From Flavobacterium panacagri (GTDB taxonomy: Bacteria > Bacteroidota > Bacteroidia > Flavobacteriales > Flavobacteriaceae): a stretch of 64,000 nucleotides of DNA. Position 1 is the first letter of the stretch, and the number at the start of each line of letters is the position of its first letter. The notes under the pieces are model-generated. The model saw only the letters and a program-made list of their open reading frames with translations. It had not been told where the DNA came from and did not search any database. The DNA is taken from assembly GCF_030378165.1 (NCBI RefSeq), contig NZ_CP119766.1, positions 4,278,001-4,342,000 of the forward strand, given 5' to 3'. Made by a program: the position numbers and the translations under genes. Positions 43,276 through 52,537 of this stretch are shown piece after piece.

Positions 43276-44859
43276 TTAAATTGAATCTCTTGTTTGAACA
43301 TTATTAACTAATCTTGAAATTCCAAGCGGGTTTTCATTTTGAAGTGCCTCTGGAAGTTTGTTATTCGGCCAATTCTGATAACTAAAAGGTCTAACCCATC
43401 TTTTAATGGAACCAATTCCAACTGCTGTAAACCTGGAATCTGATGAGGAAGGATAGGGTCCGCCATGCACCATCGACGGACATACCTCTACTCCTGTCGG
43501 TAATCCGTTAAAAATTATTCTTCCGACACGATTACCCATAGCATCCACTACTTCTTCATAGTTTTCAATTTCATTTTCTTCTGCCAAAATACTACCCGTC
43601 AGCTGTCCTTCTAATTTTTCAATAATCGCAACCAGTTCAATTTCGTCTTCACATTGTACTAAAATTGAAAAAGGCCCGAAAACCTCTCTATGCAAAACTG
43701 GATTTTCTAAAAATATTTTGCCTGAAACCGTCAGTATTTTTTGTGAAGCGTAATTAGGATTATCTGTTTTAGCATATTCTGCAACCACTTCAATTCCGTC
43801 TTGCGAACTTAACAGTTCATTATTGGATTGATAATTTTTATAAATCGATGGATTCAACATACAACTTGGCGAAATCTTTAAAATCTCAACGGCAAGCTGT
43901 TGGGTAAACGTTTTTAAAGCATCACTTTTAATTCCGAGCATCAATCCGGGATTTGTACAAAACTGTCCTGCACCTAATGTTACAGAACCAGCGCATGCCA
44001 CTGCCCATTTTTCAGCATTTTGTTTTAATGCTTCTGGTAATAATACAACTGGATTTATACTTCCCATTTCAGCAAAAACCGGAATTGGTTCTTCACGCTG
44101 TCCTGCTAAATCATATAGAGAACGACCTCCTTTTATACTTCCTGTGAATCCAACTGCCTTAACCAAAGGATGTTTTACCAGTGTAACCCCAACTTCAATG
44201 CCGCTACTGTTCAAATTAGAAAAAACACCTTCTGGCATATTCGTTTTTTGAGCTGCTTTAATTACTGCCGAAGCTACCATTTCTCCAGTACCTGCATGCA
44301 TGGGATGGCTTTTTACGATAACTGGACATCCAGCGGCCAATGCAGATGCTGTATCGCCGCCGGCAGTAGAATACGCGAATGGAAAATTACTGGATCCAAA
44401 AACGACTACAGTACCTAAAGGTCGCTTCATTTTACGAAGATCAACCTTTGGCAAGGGAACTCTGTCTGGAATAGCAGTGTCAATTGCCGCTTCAACCCAA
44501 GAACCTTCTTCTACTAAATCAGCAAAAGCATTTAATTGTCCGATAGTTCTTCCTCTTTCGCCTTCAGCTCTTCCTCTTGGCAAACCCGATTCTTGACAAT
44601 AAACGTCTAAGAGATTATCTCCTAAAACCAATATTTCATCCGCAATTGTTCTTAGAAATAAGGCTTTCTCTTTACCAGTAGATTTCTGAAATGTCAAAAA
44701 TGCTTTGCTTGCAAGAGTTACGGCGGATTCTATTTCTTCATTACTTGCTTCAGTAAACTGCCAAGGATTCTCTGTATTTTCCTGCGGATTAAACGTTTTG
44801 AAGGTTTTATCGCCGCTGGCTGACAACTGACTCCCTATGTAATTTTTTCCAGTAATCAT
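43276..44859 (-). CDS. Alpha-ketoglutarate semialdehyde dehydrogenase
   Basis: This 527-residue aldehyde dehydrogenase is of the long NADP-type group that oxidises 2,5-dioxopentanoate to alpha-ketoglutarate. The cofactor region is VVVFGSSNFPFAYSTAGGD (151-169), the general base is E264 in VFAEMGSINP and the nucleophile is C301 in LGAGQFCTNPG. The unusual AGGDTASALAAGCPVIVKSHP pattern is characteristic of this semialdehyde dehydrogenase branch. Alpha-ketoglutarate semialdehyde is exactly the product of the deaminase encoded 66 bp upstream. The same enzyme type also serves arabinose and glucarate pathways, but context favours hydroxyproline. Confidence 0.9.
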   Translation of the reverse strand: MITGKNYIGSQLSASGDKTFKTFNPQENTENPWQFTEASNEEIESAVTLASKAFLTFQKSTGKEKALFLRTIADEILVLGDNLLDVYCQESGLPRGRAEGERGRTIGQLNAFADLVEEGSWVEAAIDTAIPDRVPLPKVDLRKMKRPLGTVVVFGSSNFPFAYSTAGGDTASALAAGCPVIVKSHPMHAGTGEMVASAVIKAAQKTNMPEGVFSNLNSSGIEVGVTLVKHPLVKAVGFTGSIKGGRSLYDLAGQREEPIPVFAEMGSINPVVLLPEALKQNAEKWAVACAGSVTLGAGQFCTNPGLMLGIKSDALKTFTQQLAVEILKISPSCMLNPSIYKNYQSNNELLSSQDGIEVVAEYAKTDNPNYASQKILTVSGKIFLENPVLHREVFGPFSILVQCEDEIELVAIIEKLEGQLTGSILAEENEIENYEEVVDAMGNRVGRIIFNGLPTGVEVCPSMVHGGPYPSSSDSRFTAVGIGSIKRWVRPFSYQNWPNNKLPEALQNENPLGISRLVNNVQTRDSI

Positions 44860-44925
44860 GTATTCTATAGTATTTGGTTAAGTAATTCTAAAATTGAAAA
44901 AAGTTTTCAAAAAACTTCTTTTCTA

Positions 44926-45840
44926 TTAAAGGCTTTTATAGTCTGGCAGCGCTGGTCTATTTTTTAATGAATCATTAATAATAGCCAAAACTCTTTCTCT
45001 TTCAGCTCCCATAAGTGGTAACCTTGGTGCACGTACGTATTCCGTTCCTAATCCTGTTCCCACTTCCGCCAACTTAATATTTTGAACCAATTGTGCATTG
45101 ATATCCAATTCTAATAAAGGCAAAAACCAACGGTAAATCGTCAACGCTTCCTGAACTTTACCAGCTTTCGCTAATTTATAAATAGCAACTGTTTCTTCCG
45201 GAAAAGCATCTACAAGACCACCAACCCATCCGTCAGCTCCCATTAGTAAACTTTCTAATCCTAAAGTATCAACTCCTGTAAGGACTTTTAATCTGCTTCC
45301 AAAACGATTAATGATTCTGGTTACATTAGAAATATCTCTTGTAGATTCTTTAACAGCCTGAATGTTATCCAGCTTTAAAAGTTCTTCAAACATGTCTAAA
45401 GTTACCTCGATCTTATAATCAACCGGATTGTTGTAGATCATAATAGGTAAAGAAGTACTTTTTGCAACTTCTGTAAAATATTCAACAGTTTCGTGGTCGG
45501 TAGCTTTGTAACGCATTGGAGGCAACATCATTAAACCTCTTGCTCCATTAGCTTCAGCTTTGTTTGCTGCTTCAATAGCACCGCGCGTAGTTTGTTCTGC
45601 AATATTCATTATCACAGGAACCTTTCCATCAACTATACGAACTGTTTCAAGAATAAGGTCTTGTTTTTCTTCTTCTAAAAGTGTACTTGCTTCTCCTAAA
45701 GTTCCTCCAAGAATAACGCCTTCTATTCCAGCATCTAATTGATAATTAAGGTTTTTCTCAAACATTTTAAAATCTAAAGTGTCTTCAGCTGTAAAATTTG
45801 TGGTAACAGCTGGCATTACCCCTTTCCATTGAATATTCAT
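44926..45840 (-). CDS. DapA-family 1-pyrroline-4-hydroxy-2-carboxylate deaminase
   Basis: This 304-residue class I aldolase-fold protein has Schiff-base K164 in AVKEST and Y136 in IYNNPVDY. The GGTLGEASTLLEEE block (45-58) replaces the GTTGE phosphate/carboxylate loop of true dihydrodipicolinate synthase. In hydroxyproline pathways this family removes ammonia and water from 1-pyrroline-4-hydroxy-2-carboxylate, giving alpha-ketoglutarate semialdehyde. Lysine biosynthesis is unlikely, since the gene heads a catabolic operon with the semialdehyde dehydrogenase and the epimerase and is divergent from an AraC regulator. Its promoter shows TACCTTTG at 45864-45871 on the minus strand. Confidence 0.88.
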   Translation of the reverse strand: MNIQWKGVMPAVTTNFTAEDTLDFKMFEKNLNYQLDAGIEGVILGGTLGEASTLLEEEKQDLILETVRIVDGKVPVIMNIAEQTTRGAIEAANKAEANGARGLMMLPPMRYKATDHETVEYFTEVAKSTSLPIMIYNNPVDYKIEVTLDMFEELLKLDNIQAVKESTRDISNVTRIINRFGSRLKVLTGVDTLGLESLLMGADGWVGGLVDAFPEETVAIYKLAKAGKVQEALTIYRWFLPLLELDINAQLVQNIKLAEVGTGLGTEYVRAPRLPLMGAERERVLAIINDSLKNRPALPDYKSL

Positions 45841-46022
45841 AATTTATCTATTTTTATTTATTTCAAAGGTATCAAGGGGGGTAAAAATTTTATCTAGGAA
45901 TATTATCAAAAACCTATACAATATTATCTCATTTGTAAGATTTTAACAAAAACTAGATTAATTTTAATTCATCTTTTACTAATTTTCATATCTTTCCGTA
46001 AAATATAAAAAATAACCAAGTA
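45841..46022. promoter_or_regulatory. Divergent promoter with candidate AraC operator
   Basis: In the 182-bp gap between the deaminase and AraC genes, AATATTATC occurs twice as a direct repeat (45899-45907 and 45920-45928), 21 bp apart, that is two helical turns, as AraC-type activators prefer. It lies 28-57 bp upstream of the -7 element TACCTTTG (45864-45871, minus strand) of the deaminase operon, an activator position. Confidence 0.5.
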
Positions 46023-46877
46023 ATGAAAGTTTTTCCTTTTAAAATCCCAAAGTCAAGCGAAGAGGCATTTATCTATCAAGAAGACTGCGAAACTATTTTT
46101 TATGATAAATACCATCAGCATGAAGAAATTCAAATTAGTTATATAAAGAAAGGAGAAGGCAAAATTTTAGTCGGAGATATGATTACTGAATATCAAAAAG
46201 GCGACATCATTATATTAGGAAGCAATTTACCGCACGTTTTTAAAAGTGACATTTCTGAAAGCAGAGGAATGTCGGTCATGCTTACGGTCTTTTTTACCGA
46301 AAATGGATTCGGAAAAGATTTCTTTAATTTACCGGAATTAAATGCTGTAGAACCTTTTTTTACAGCCATTAAAAACGGAATACAGATTAGAGATGCCAAA
46401 CCATCTATTATAAGGAAGTTTAAAAAGTTTAAAGAAGCCGATAAATACGATCGTTTTATTCTTTTAATGTCTATGCTAAAAGCCTTTAGCCAATCTGATA
46501 AAAAACATCTTTCTAATTATGTTTTCAATAAACCTTTTACAGATGCTGAAGGGAAACGAATGCAGATGGTTTTTGATTTTGTCATGACGCATTATCAAAA
46601 AAACATCACTTTAGACGAAATTGCCCAAATTGCCAACATGACCAAAAATGCTTTCTGCAAATATTTCAAAACCCGAACTAAAAAGACTTTTTTCCAGTTT
46701 TTGATTGAAATAAGAATTGAACATGCTGCAAAACTGCTTATCAAAAACAAGGAATTATCGATTATCGAAATTTCGGAACTTAGTGGTTTCAATAATATTT
46801 CTAATTTCAACAGAAAATTTAAAGAAATCAAAAAGAAAACCCCTTTTGAGTTTAAAAGTTCCCTTATTAAGTCTTAG
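46023..46877 (+). CDS. AraC-family regulator with N-terminal cupin
   Basis: This 284-residue one-component regulator has an N-terminal cupin sensor (about 20-90; KYHQHEEIQISYIKKGEGKILVGD, then EYQKGDIIILGSNLPHVF) and a C-terminal double helix-turn-helix. The first HTH is ITLDEIAQIANMTKNAFCKYFK (about 198-219) and the second is LSIIEISELSGFNNISNFNRKFKE (about 247-270). Such proteins usually activate adjacent genes when a small molecule is bound. It is divergent from the deaminase-dehydrogenase-epimerase operon and upstream of a peptidase series, so hydroxyproline or a pathway intermediate is a reasonable inducer. It is the only specific regulator in the 28-64 kb island. Confidence 0.88.
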   Translation: MKVFPFKIPKSSEEAFIYQEDCETIFYDKYHQHEEIQISYIKKGEGKILVGDMITEYQKGDIIILGSNLPHVFKSDISESRGMSVMLTVFFTENGFGKDFFNLPELNAVEPFFTAIKNGIQIRDAKPSIIRKFKKFKEADKYDRFILLMSMLKAFSQSDKKHLSNYVFNKPFTDAEGKRMQMVFDFVMTHYQKNITLDEIAQIANMTKNAFCKYFKTRTKKTFFQFLIEIRIEHAAKLLIKNKELSIIEISELSGFNNISNFNRKFKEIKKKTPFEFKSSLIKS

Positions 46878-46954
46878 CCTATTTTACTCCTTTTTAAGTA
46901 ATATTCTATTATATAAGGATAATAAAAGTCTAGCTTCAATATACTAAATCTGCA

Positions 46955-46962
46955 TACTTTTG
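46955..46962 (+). promoter_or_regulatory. -7 promoter element of the M1 peptidase unit
   Basis: TACTTTTG fits the TAnnTTTG consensus, 79 bp ahead of the M1 start, in a spacer of 164 bp after the AraC gene. Confidence 0.5.
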
Positions 46963-47041
46963 AAAATCTACACTCTTTTTCTTAATGAAATAAGATTTTG
47001 AGTTCAGCTACATTTTCAACCATTTCAAACTTAAAAATGCC

Positions 47042-48712
47042 ATGATTAGGAACTATTTAACTCTTGTTTTTTTGTGTTTTAATTTCATTTCTTTTGCCCA
47101 AAAAACAAAACCATATACACTTGCAGACACCTTAAGAGGCAGTTTAACTCCTGAAAGACAGTGGTGGGACGTACAACGTTATGATATCACTGTGAAACCT
47201 GATTATGACACTAAAATAATTGTAGGAAGCAACACTATAACGTATAAAACACTTAAAGAAAAGAGCAATACCAAAATGCAGATTGACCTGCAAAATCCTT
47301 TGGTTATTGATAGCGTGATTCAATCCGGAAAGAAATTAAGTTTTGCAAAGGAAAACGGTGTCTGGTATATTAAAACGCCTAAATCTAAAATTAAATCCAC
47401 CAGCAAAGTGGCTATTTTCTTTAGCGGAAAAGTTCACGAAGCCATAAAAGCGCCTTGGGATGGCGGATGGATCTGGACAAAAGATTCCTTAGGCCGTCCG
47501 TGGATGACGGTTGCCTGTCAAGGTCTTGGTGCCTCTGTATGGTATCCGTGCAAAGATCATCAAAGTGACGAACCGAATAATGGTGCAAGTTTAACGATGA
47601 TTGTTCCTGATTCTTTAACCGCAATTGCCAACGGAAGACTAGAGTTTAAGAGAAGTAATAATGACGGAACAACTTCTTATAAATGGGCTGTAGTAAATCC
47701 GATTAGTAATTATTGCATCATTCCGTACATTGGAAAATATGTCAATTTTAAAGAAACTTATAAAGGCGAAAAAGGCAATTTAGATTTGAATTATTGGGTT
47801 TTGGATTATAATTTAGAAAAAGCTCAAAAATATATGCCGAAAGAGGTTCACAATATGTTAGATGCATTTGAGTATTGGATGGGCCCTTATCCATTTTATG
47901 AAGATGGTTATCAGTTAATCGAAACCTCACATACCGGAATGGAACATCAAAGTGCCGTTTCTTATGGTAATCATTATAAACCTGGCTATCGTGGCAACGA
48001 TGGCTCCGGAACGGGCTGGGGAATGAAATGGGATTTTATTATTATTCATGAAAGCGGACACGAATGGTTTGGAAACAACATTACCACAAATGATCTGGCT
48101 GATATGTGGGTACATGAAGGATTTACCAATTACAGCGAAACCCTCTTTGTCGATTATATTTTTGGAAAACAAGCCGGAGATGAATACAACGCCGGAACTC
48201 GCAAAGGAATACGAAACGATCGTCCTATTATTCCCGATTATAATGTAAATGCACAAGGAAGCGGCGATATGTATCCAAAAGCAGGAAATATGCTTCACGC
48301 CATTCGTCATGGAGTCGATAACGATGCCTTGTTTCGAGAAGTTATTCGAGGATTAGGAAAAGAATTTTATCATCAGACGGTAGATTCGAAACAGATTGAA
48401 AATTATATTTCGAAAAAGCTTAATTTTGATTACAGTAAAGTTTATGAGCAATATCTTACCACAACACAGATTCCAAACTTTGAATTTTATTTTAATGAAG
48501 ATAAGACCAAGGTTTTCTATCGTTACAGCAATTGTGTAAACGGTTTTAATTTACCGCTGACCTTAAAAAATGATACGGATAAAATCAAAATAATACCATC
48601 AGATCAATGGCAGAGTATTGCCTTAGCAAAAAATCAAAAGTCTTTATTTGACGTAGCGTCTATTACTAAAATGTATTATGTAAATCCTGTTTTGGAAACC
48701 AATATAAAATAA
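47042..48712 (+). CDS. M1-family metallo-aminopeptidase
   Basis: This 556-residue secreted peptidase has a signal peptide to about residue 20 (SFAQ). The zinc site is HESGH at 336-340 with E359 in MWVHEGF, and the substrate-binding loop reads HTGMEHQSAV (297-306), the GxMEN-like motif with His in place of Asn. At this length it has the N-terminal beta domain, the catalytic domain and only a short tail, like the compact bacterial M1 group. It removes N-terminal residues from peptides. It begins the rightward peptidase series and is separated from the S9 gene by 25 bp. Confidence 0.9.
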   Translation: MIRNYLTLVFLCFNFISFAQKTKPYTLADTLRGSLTPERQWWDVQRYDITVKPDYDTKIIVGSNTITYKTLKEKSNTKMQIDLQNPLVIDSVIQSGKKLSFAKENGVWYIKTPKSKIKSTSKVAIFFSGKVHEAIKAPWDGGWIWTKDSLGRPWMTVACQGLGASVWYPCKDHQSDEPNNGASLTMIVPDSLTAIANGRLEFKRSNNDGTTSYKWAVVNPISNYCIIPYIGKYVNFKETYKGEKGNLDLNYWVLDYNLEKAQKYMPKEVHNMLDAFEYWMGPYPFYEDGYQLIETSHTGMEHQSAVSYGNHYKPGYRGNDGSGTGWGMKWDFIIIHESGHEWFGNNITTNDLADMWVHEGFTNYSETLFVDYIFGKQAGDEYNAGTRKGIRNDRPIIPDYNVNAQGSGDMYPKAGNMLHAIRHGVDNDALFREVIRGLGKEFYHQTVDSKQIENYISKKLNFDYSKVYEQYLTTTQIPNFEFYFNEDKTKVFYRYSNCVNGFNLPLTLKNDTDKIKIIPSDQWQSIALAKNQKSLFDVASITKMYYVNPVLETNIK

Positions 48713-48737
48713 AAAATCAATCATTAATCAAAATACG

Positions 48738-50888
48738 ATGAAGAAAACAATCTCTCTTTTTTTCTGTTTTATCCTGTCACTTTTTTTCCTGACTGCAAAT
48801 GCTCAAAAACCAAAATGGGCCAATAATAACAGTAGTTATTATACCACAGAAAAAGGAGAAATAATACAGTACGAATTACCAAACTTTACCAGAAACCTAA
48901 TTGTTGATGCCAAACAGCTTACACCAAAAGGAAGCGCAAAAGCTTTAGAAGTTAAAGATTTTGAATTCAGTAAAAATGAAAAATTAGTTTTGATTTATAC
49001 CAATTCAAAAAAGGTGTGGAGGCTGGAAACGCGTGGCGATTACTGGCTTTTTAATAAAGAAACAAATGAATTGCGACAGATTGGAAAAAACAGGCCAGAA
49101 TCTTCTTTGATGTTTGCCAAACTAGCTCCGGACAACAATTCAATTGCTTATGTAAGCAAGCATAATTTATATGTTGAAGACCTTAATTCCGGAAAAGAAA
49201 CAGCTTTAACAACTGATGGAACAGATCGTTTAATTAATGGAACTTTTGACTGGGCTTATGAAGAAGAGTTCAATTGCAGAGACGGCTTCCGTTGGAGTCC
49301 AGACGGAAAAAGTATTGCTTTTTGGCAGATTGATGCTACCAAAATCAAAAACTTCTTAATGATTAATAACACCGATTCGATATATTCTTATACGGTTCCG
49401 GTTGAATATCCAAAAGTTGGACAAGATCCTTCGGCATGCAAAATTGGAGTTGTCAATATTGCTTCACAACAAACAACATGGATGAAAGTTCCAGGGGATT
49501 CAAAACAACATTATATTCCGTTAATGCAATGGATTCCTGATGGTTCTTCGATATTAGTTGAACAACTAAATCGCAAACAAAATGAAGCCAAACTCTTTTT
49601 ATGTGACCCTAAAAGTGGCGATGCAAGTCCAATTTATTCTGAAAAGAATACTTCGTGGATCGATATATTACCAACTGAAAATGAAGGCTTGAAATGGATT
49701 AACAACGGAAAAGAATTTCTTTGGTTAACGGAAAAAGATGGCTGGAAGCATTTATATAAAATCACCAAAAACGGAAAAACAGAAACATTGATTACCAATG
49801 GAAAATATGATGTGATCGATATTAAAGCCGTAGACGAAAAAAATGGTTTTGTTTACTTTTTAGCTTCGCCAGACAATGCAACACAGCAATATTTATATAA
49901 AACAGCATTAAACGGAAAAGGCAAACTAATAAAAGTATCTCCTGCTAACGAAATCGGTACGCACACTTATCGTTTATCTCCTGATGCAAAATATGCTGAA
50001 CATCGTTTTTCGAATCATAAAAACCAAAAGATCTCAGAATGGGTTAATCTTTCTACTCAAAAGACCATCAAAGAAACCGATCGTAATATGACTGCCAGCG
50101 GTAATGTAGAAATGATTCAGATTACAACAGCAGACAATATTACCCTTGACGGCTGGATGATCAAACCAACTCCGTTTGATCCTGCTAAAAAATATCCTGT
50201 TTTATTTTATGTTTATACAGAACCTGCTGGTGCAACTGTAAAAGATGCTGCGGGTTATGCCAGTACTTTTTTATACGATGGAGATATTGCTGCCGATGGA
50301 TATATTCAAATTAGCTTAGATGGTAGAGGAACTCCAGTTCCAAAAGGTGCTGAATGGCGCAAATCGATTTACCAAAACATAGGGATTCTGAACACCCGAG
50401 ATCAGGCAATGGCTGCTAAAGAAATACTAAAATGGCCTTTTGTAGACAAAGACCGAATCGCAGTCTGGGGATGGAGCGGTGGCGGTTCCACTACACTGAA
50501 TCTTTTATTTCAATATCCTGAAATTTATAAAACAGGAATCGCTATTGCCGCTGTACCCAACCAATTGTTGTATGATAATATTTATCAGGAACGTTATATG
50601 GGATTGCCTCAGGAAAATAAAGAACCTTTTATAAAAGGCTCTCCTATTACTTATGCCAATAAACTTGAAGGAAATCTATTGCTTATTCACGGCACTGGCG
50701 ATGATAATGTGCATTATCAGGGAGCAGAAATGCTGGTAAACGAATTAGTAAAAAACGGCAAGCAATTCCAAATGATGAGTTATCCAAATCGTACGCACAG
50801 CATCAATGAAGGCGAAGGAACTACGGAACATTTATCGAAATTATTCACACAATACTTAAAAGAACACTGCCCAGGCGGAGGCAGATAA
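48738..50888 (+). CDS. Dipeptidyl peptidase IV (S9 family)
   Basis: This 716-residue secreted serine peptidase has a signal peptide to about 22 (TANAQ). The propeller contains DWAYEEEF (171-178), the tandem Glu motif that binds the free N-terminus in true DPP IV. The hydrolase domain has the triad S580 in GWSGGG, D655 in HGTGDDNVH and H687 in NRTHSINEGEG. DPP IV releases Xaa-Pro dipeptides from peptide N-termini. With an Xaa-Pro aminopeptidase directly downstream (30-bp gap) it forms a set suited to Pro/Hyp-rich peptides. Length and motifs are fully standard. Confidence 0.93.
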   Translation: MKKTISLFFCFILSLFFLTANAQKPKWANNNSSYYTTEKGEIIQYELPNFTRNLIVDAKQLTPKGSAKALEVKDFEFSKNEKLVLIYTNSKKVWRLETRGDYWLFNKETNELRQIGKNRPESSLMFAKLAPDNNSIAYVSKHNLYVEDLNSGKETALTTDGTDRLINGTFDWAYEEEFNCRDGFRWSPDGKSIAFWQIDATKIKNFLMINNTDSIYSYTVPVEYPKVGQDPSACKIGVVNIASQQTTWMKVPGDSKQHYIPLMQWIPDGSSILVEQLNRKQNEAKLFLCDPKSGDASPIYSEKNTSWIDILPTENEGLKWINNGKEFLWLTEKDGWKHLYKITKNGKTETLITNGKYDVIDIKAVDEKNGFVYFLASPDNATQQYLYKTALNGKGKLIKVSPANEIGTHTYRLSPDAKYAEHRFSNHKNQKISEWVNLSTQKTIKETDRNMTASGNVEMIQITTADNITLDGWMIKPTPFDPAKKYPVLFYVYTEPAGATVKDAAGYASTFLYDGDIAADGYIQISLDGRGTPVPKGAEWRKSIYQNIGILNTRDQAMAAKEILKWPFVDKDRIAVWGWSGGGSTTLNLLFQYPEIYKTGIAIAAVPNQLLYDNIYQERYMGLPQENKEPFIKGSPITYANKLEGNLLLIHGTGDDNVHYQGAEMLVNELVKNGKQFQMMSYPNRTHSINEGEGTTEHLSKLFTQYLKEHCPGGGR

Positions 50889-50918
50889 TATCATTTTTAA
50901 TACCATTTTGAAAAAAAT

Positions 50919-52307
50919 ATGTTTAGCAGAGAAACTTATATAAACAGAAGGCAAGTCTTAAAAAAAGCAATGGGTTCAGGCCTTATTATTCTTCCTGGAA
51001 ATGAAGAAGTCGGAATGAACTACCGGGATAATATTTATCATTTTAGACAAGACAGTAGTTTTTTATATTATGCTGGAATAGATCGTCCTTCTTTATTTTT
51101 AATAATAGATATTGATGCTGATCTGGAAATTCTATTCGGTGATAACCTGACAATCGAACAAACTGTTTGGGTTGGCCCACAAGATTCATTAAATAGTGAT
51201 GCAGAAAAAACAGGAATCACAACTGTACAGCCTTTCTCGTTTGTAGAAGCTGTTCTTAAAAATGCTGTACAACAGAAACGTGCGATTCACTTTCTGTCTC
51301 CTTATCGCGCGGCTATTACTTTAAAATTAAGTTCATGGCTGGATATTCATCCTAATGAAATAGCTAAAAAATCATCCATTCCATTATCTAAAGCAATAAT
51401 TGCACAACGTTCCTATAAAACCAATGAAGAACTGATTGAAATTGAAAAAGCGGTAGATATAACGGCAGCAATGCACTTAAAAGCAATACAAAGCGCAAGA
51501 CCTGGAATGACCGAATATGAAATTGCAGGACAAGTCGAAGGCACAGCAATCAGTCTTGGCGGTCATCTTGCTTTTCCGACAATACTAACAGTCAACGGAC
51601 AATACCTGCACAATCATGCTGGCAGTAATGTCTTAAAGGAAGGGCAATTGGTTTTATGTGACTGTGGAGCCGAAAACAATATGCGTTATGCCGGAGATAT
51701 GACCAGAACTTTTCCCGTTTCGAAAACCTTTACAACACAGCAGAAAGAAATTTATAATATTGTTTTAAAAGCTGAAGAAGCCGCTATAGCCACTCTTAAA
51801 CCCGGAACTTTCTTCAAAGATTCACATCTTACGGCGTGTAAGGAGATTTTAACGGGGTTGAAATCTCTTGGTTTAGTAAAAGGCGATTTAGATGAAGCCG
51901 TAGCAGCAGGCGCTCATACCTTATTCTTTCAATGCGGTTTAGGTCACATGATGGGAATGGACGTTCATGACATGGAAAATATAGGCGAAGAATATGTTGG
52001 CTACACAGAAACCCTAAAGAAGAGCACCGAATTTGGATTAAAATCACTGCGTCTGGCCAAAGAACTTGAAGAAGGTTTTGTTTTAACTGTTGAACCTGGA
52101 ATCTATTTTATTCCAGAATTAATTGATCAATGGCAGGCAGAAAATAAATACAGTGAATTTATTAATTATGATAAAGTTCAGGCGTACAGAAATTTTGGAG
52201 GTATCCGTATAGAAGAAGATTTTCTAATTACCAAAGAGTCTTATAAATTGTTAGGGAAACCTCTTGCCAAAACAGCTGAGGATATTGAAGCACTTCGAAA
52301 CTATTAA
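50919..52307 (+). CDS. Xaa-Pro aminopeptidase (M24B, PepP-like)
   Basis: This 462-residue protein without a signal peptide is therefore cytoplasmic. The N-terminal creatinase-like domain (about 1-165) precedes the pita-bread catalytic domain. The metal ligands are visible as D in LCDCGAEN, D in YAGDMTRTFP, H in GLGHMMGMDVHD, E in TVEPGIYF and E in GIRIEEDF, in the right order. It cleaves the bond before proline, finishing peptides left by DPP IV. It follows DPP IV by 30 bp and ends with a clear terminator at 52352-52383. PepP-type rather than PepQ-type is judged from length and the N-domain. Confidence 0.9.
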   Translation: MFSRETYINRRQVLKKAMGSGLIILPGNEEVGMNYRDNIYHFRQDSSFLYYAGIDRPSLFLIIDIDADLEILFGDNLTIEQTVWVGPQDSLNSDAEKTGITTVQPFSFVEAVLKNAVQQKRAIHFLSPYRAAITLKLSSWLDIHPNEIAKKSSIPLSKAIIAQRSYKTNEELIEIEKAVDITAAMHLKAIQSARPGMTEYEIAGQVEGTAISLGGHLAFPTILTVNGQYLHNHAGSNVLKEGQLVLCDCGAENNMRYAGDMTRTFPVSKTFTTQQKEIYNIVLKAEEAAIATLKPGTFFKDSHLTACKEILTGLKSLGLVKGDLDEAVAAGAHTLFFQCGLGHMMGMDVHDMENIGEEYVGYTETLKKSTEFGLKSLRLAKELEEGFVLTVEPGIYFIPELIDQWQAENKYSEFINYDKVQAYRNFGGIRIEEDFLITKESYKLLGKPLAKTAEDIEALRNY

Positions 52308-52351
52308 ATTTGTAAAATAGTTTTTCCTGGCTGATTACCTAAAAATCAATG

Positions 52352-52383
52352 AAGCCGTCTCAGATTATGAGACGGCTTTTTTT
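52352..52383 (+). terminator. Terminator of the M1-DPPIV-PepP unit
   Basis: Stem AAGCCGTCTCA (52352-52362) with TGAGACGGCTT (52368-52378), a 5-nt loop and a T run. Confidence 0.88.
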
Positions 52384-52537
52384 ATCGAAAGTAAATACTG
52401 ATTAACTTTTACTAATTATCAGATAATTAAGTACATATATTTTCATAAGGACTAGTTTAACTTAGTATATAAGGAATAAGATTACATTTTAACCATTCAA
52501 ACTTATTTTAAAACAATTAACAACCAAAACAAACCTT

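Noticed and set aside
44926..45840. DapA (lysine biosynthesis)
   Set aside because: It heads a catabolic operon with epimerase and semialdehyde dehydrogenase, and the substrate loop differs from true DapA.
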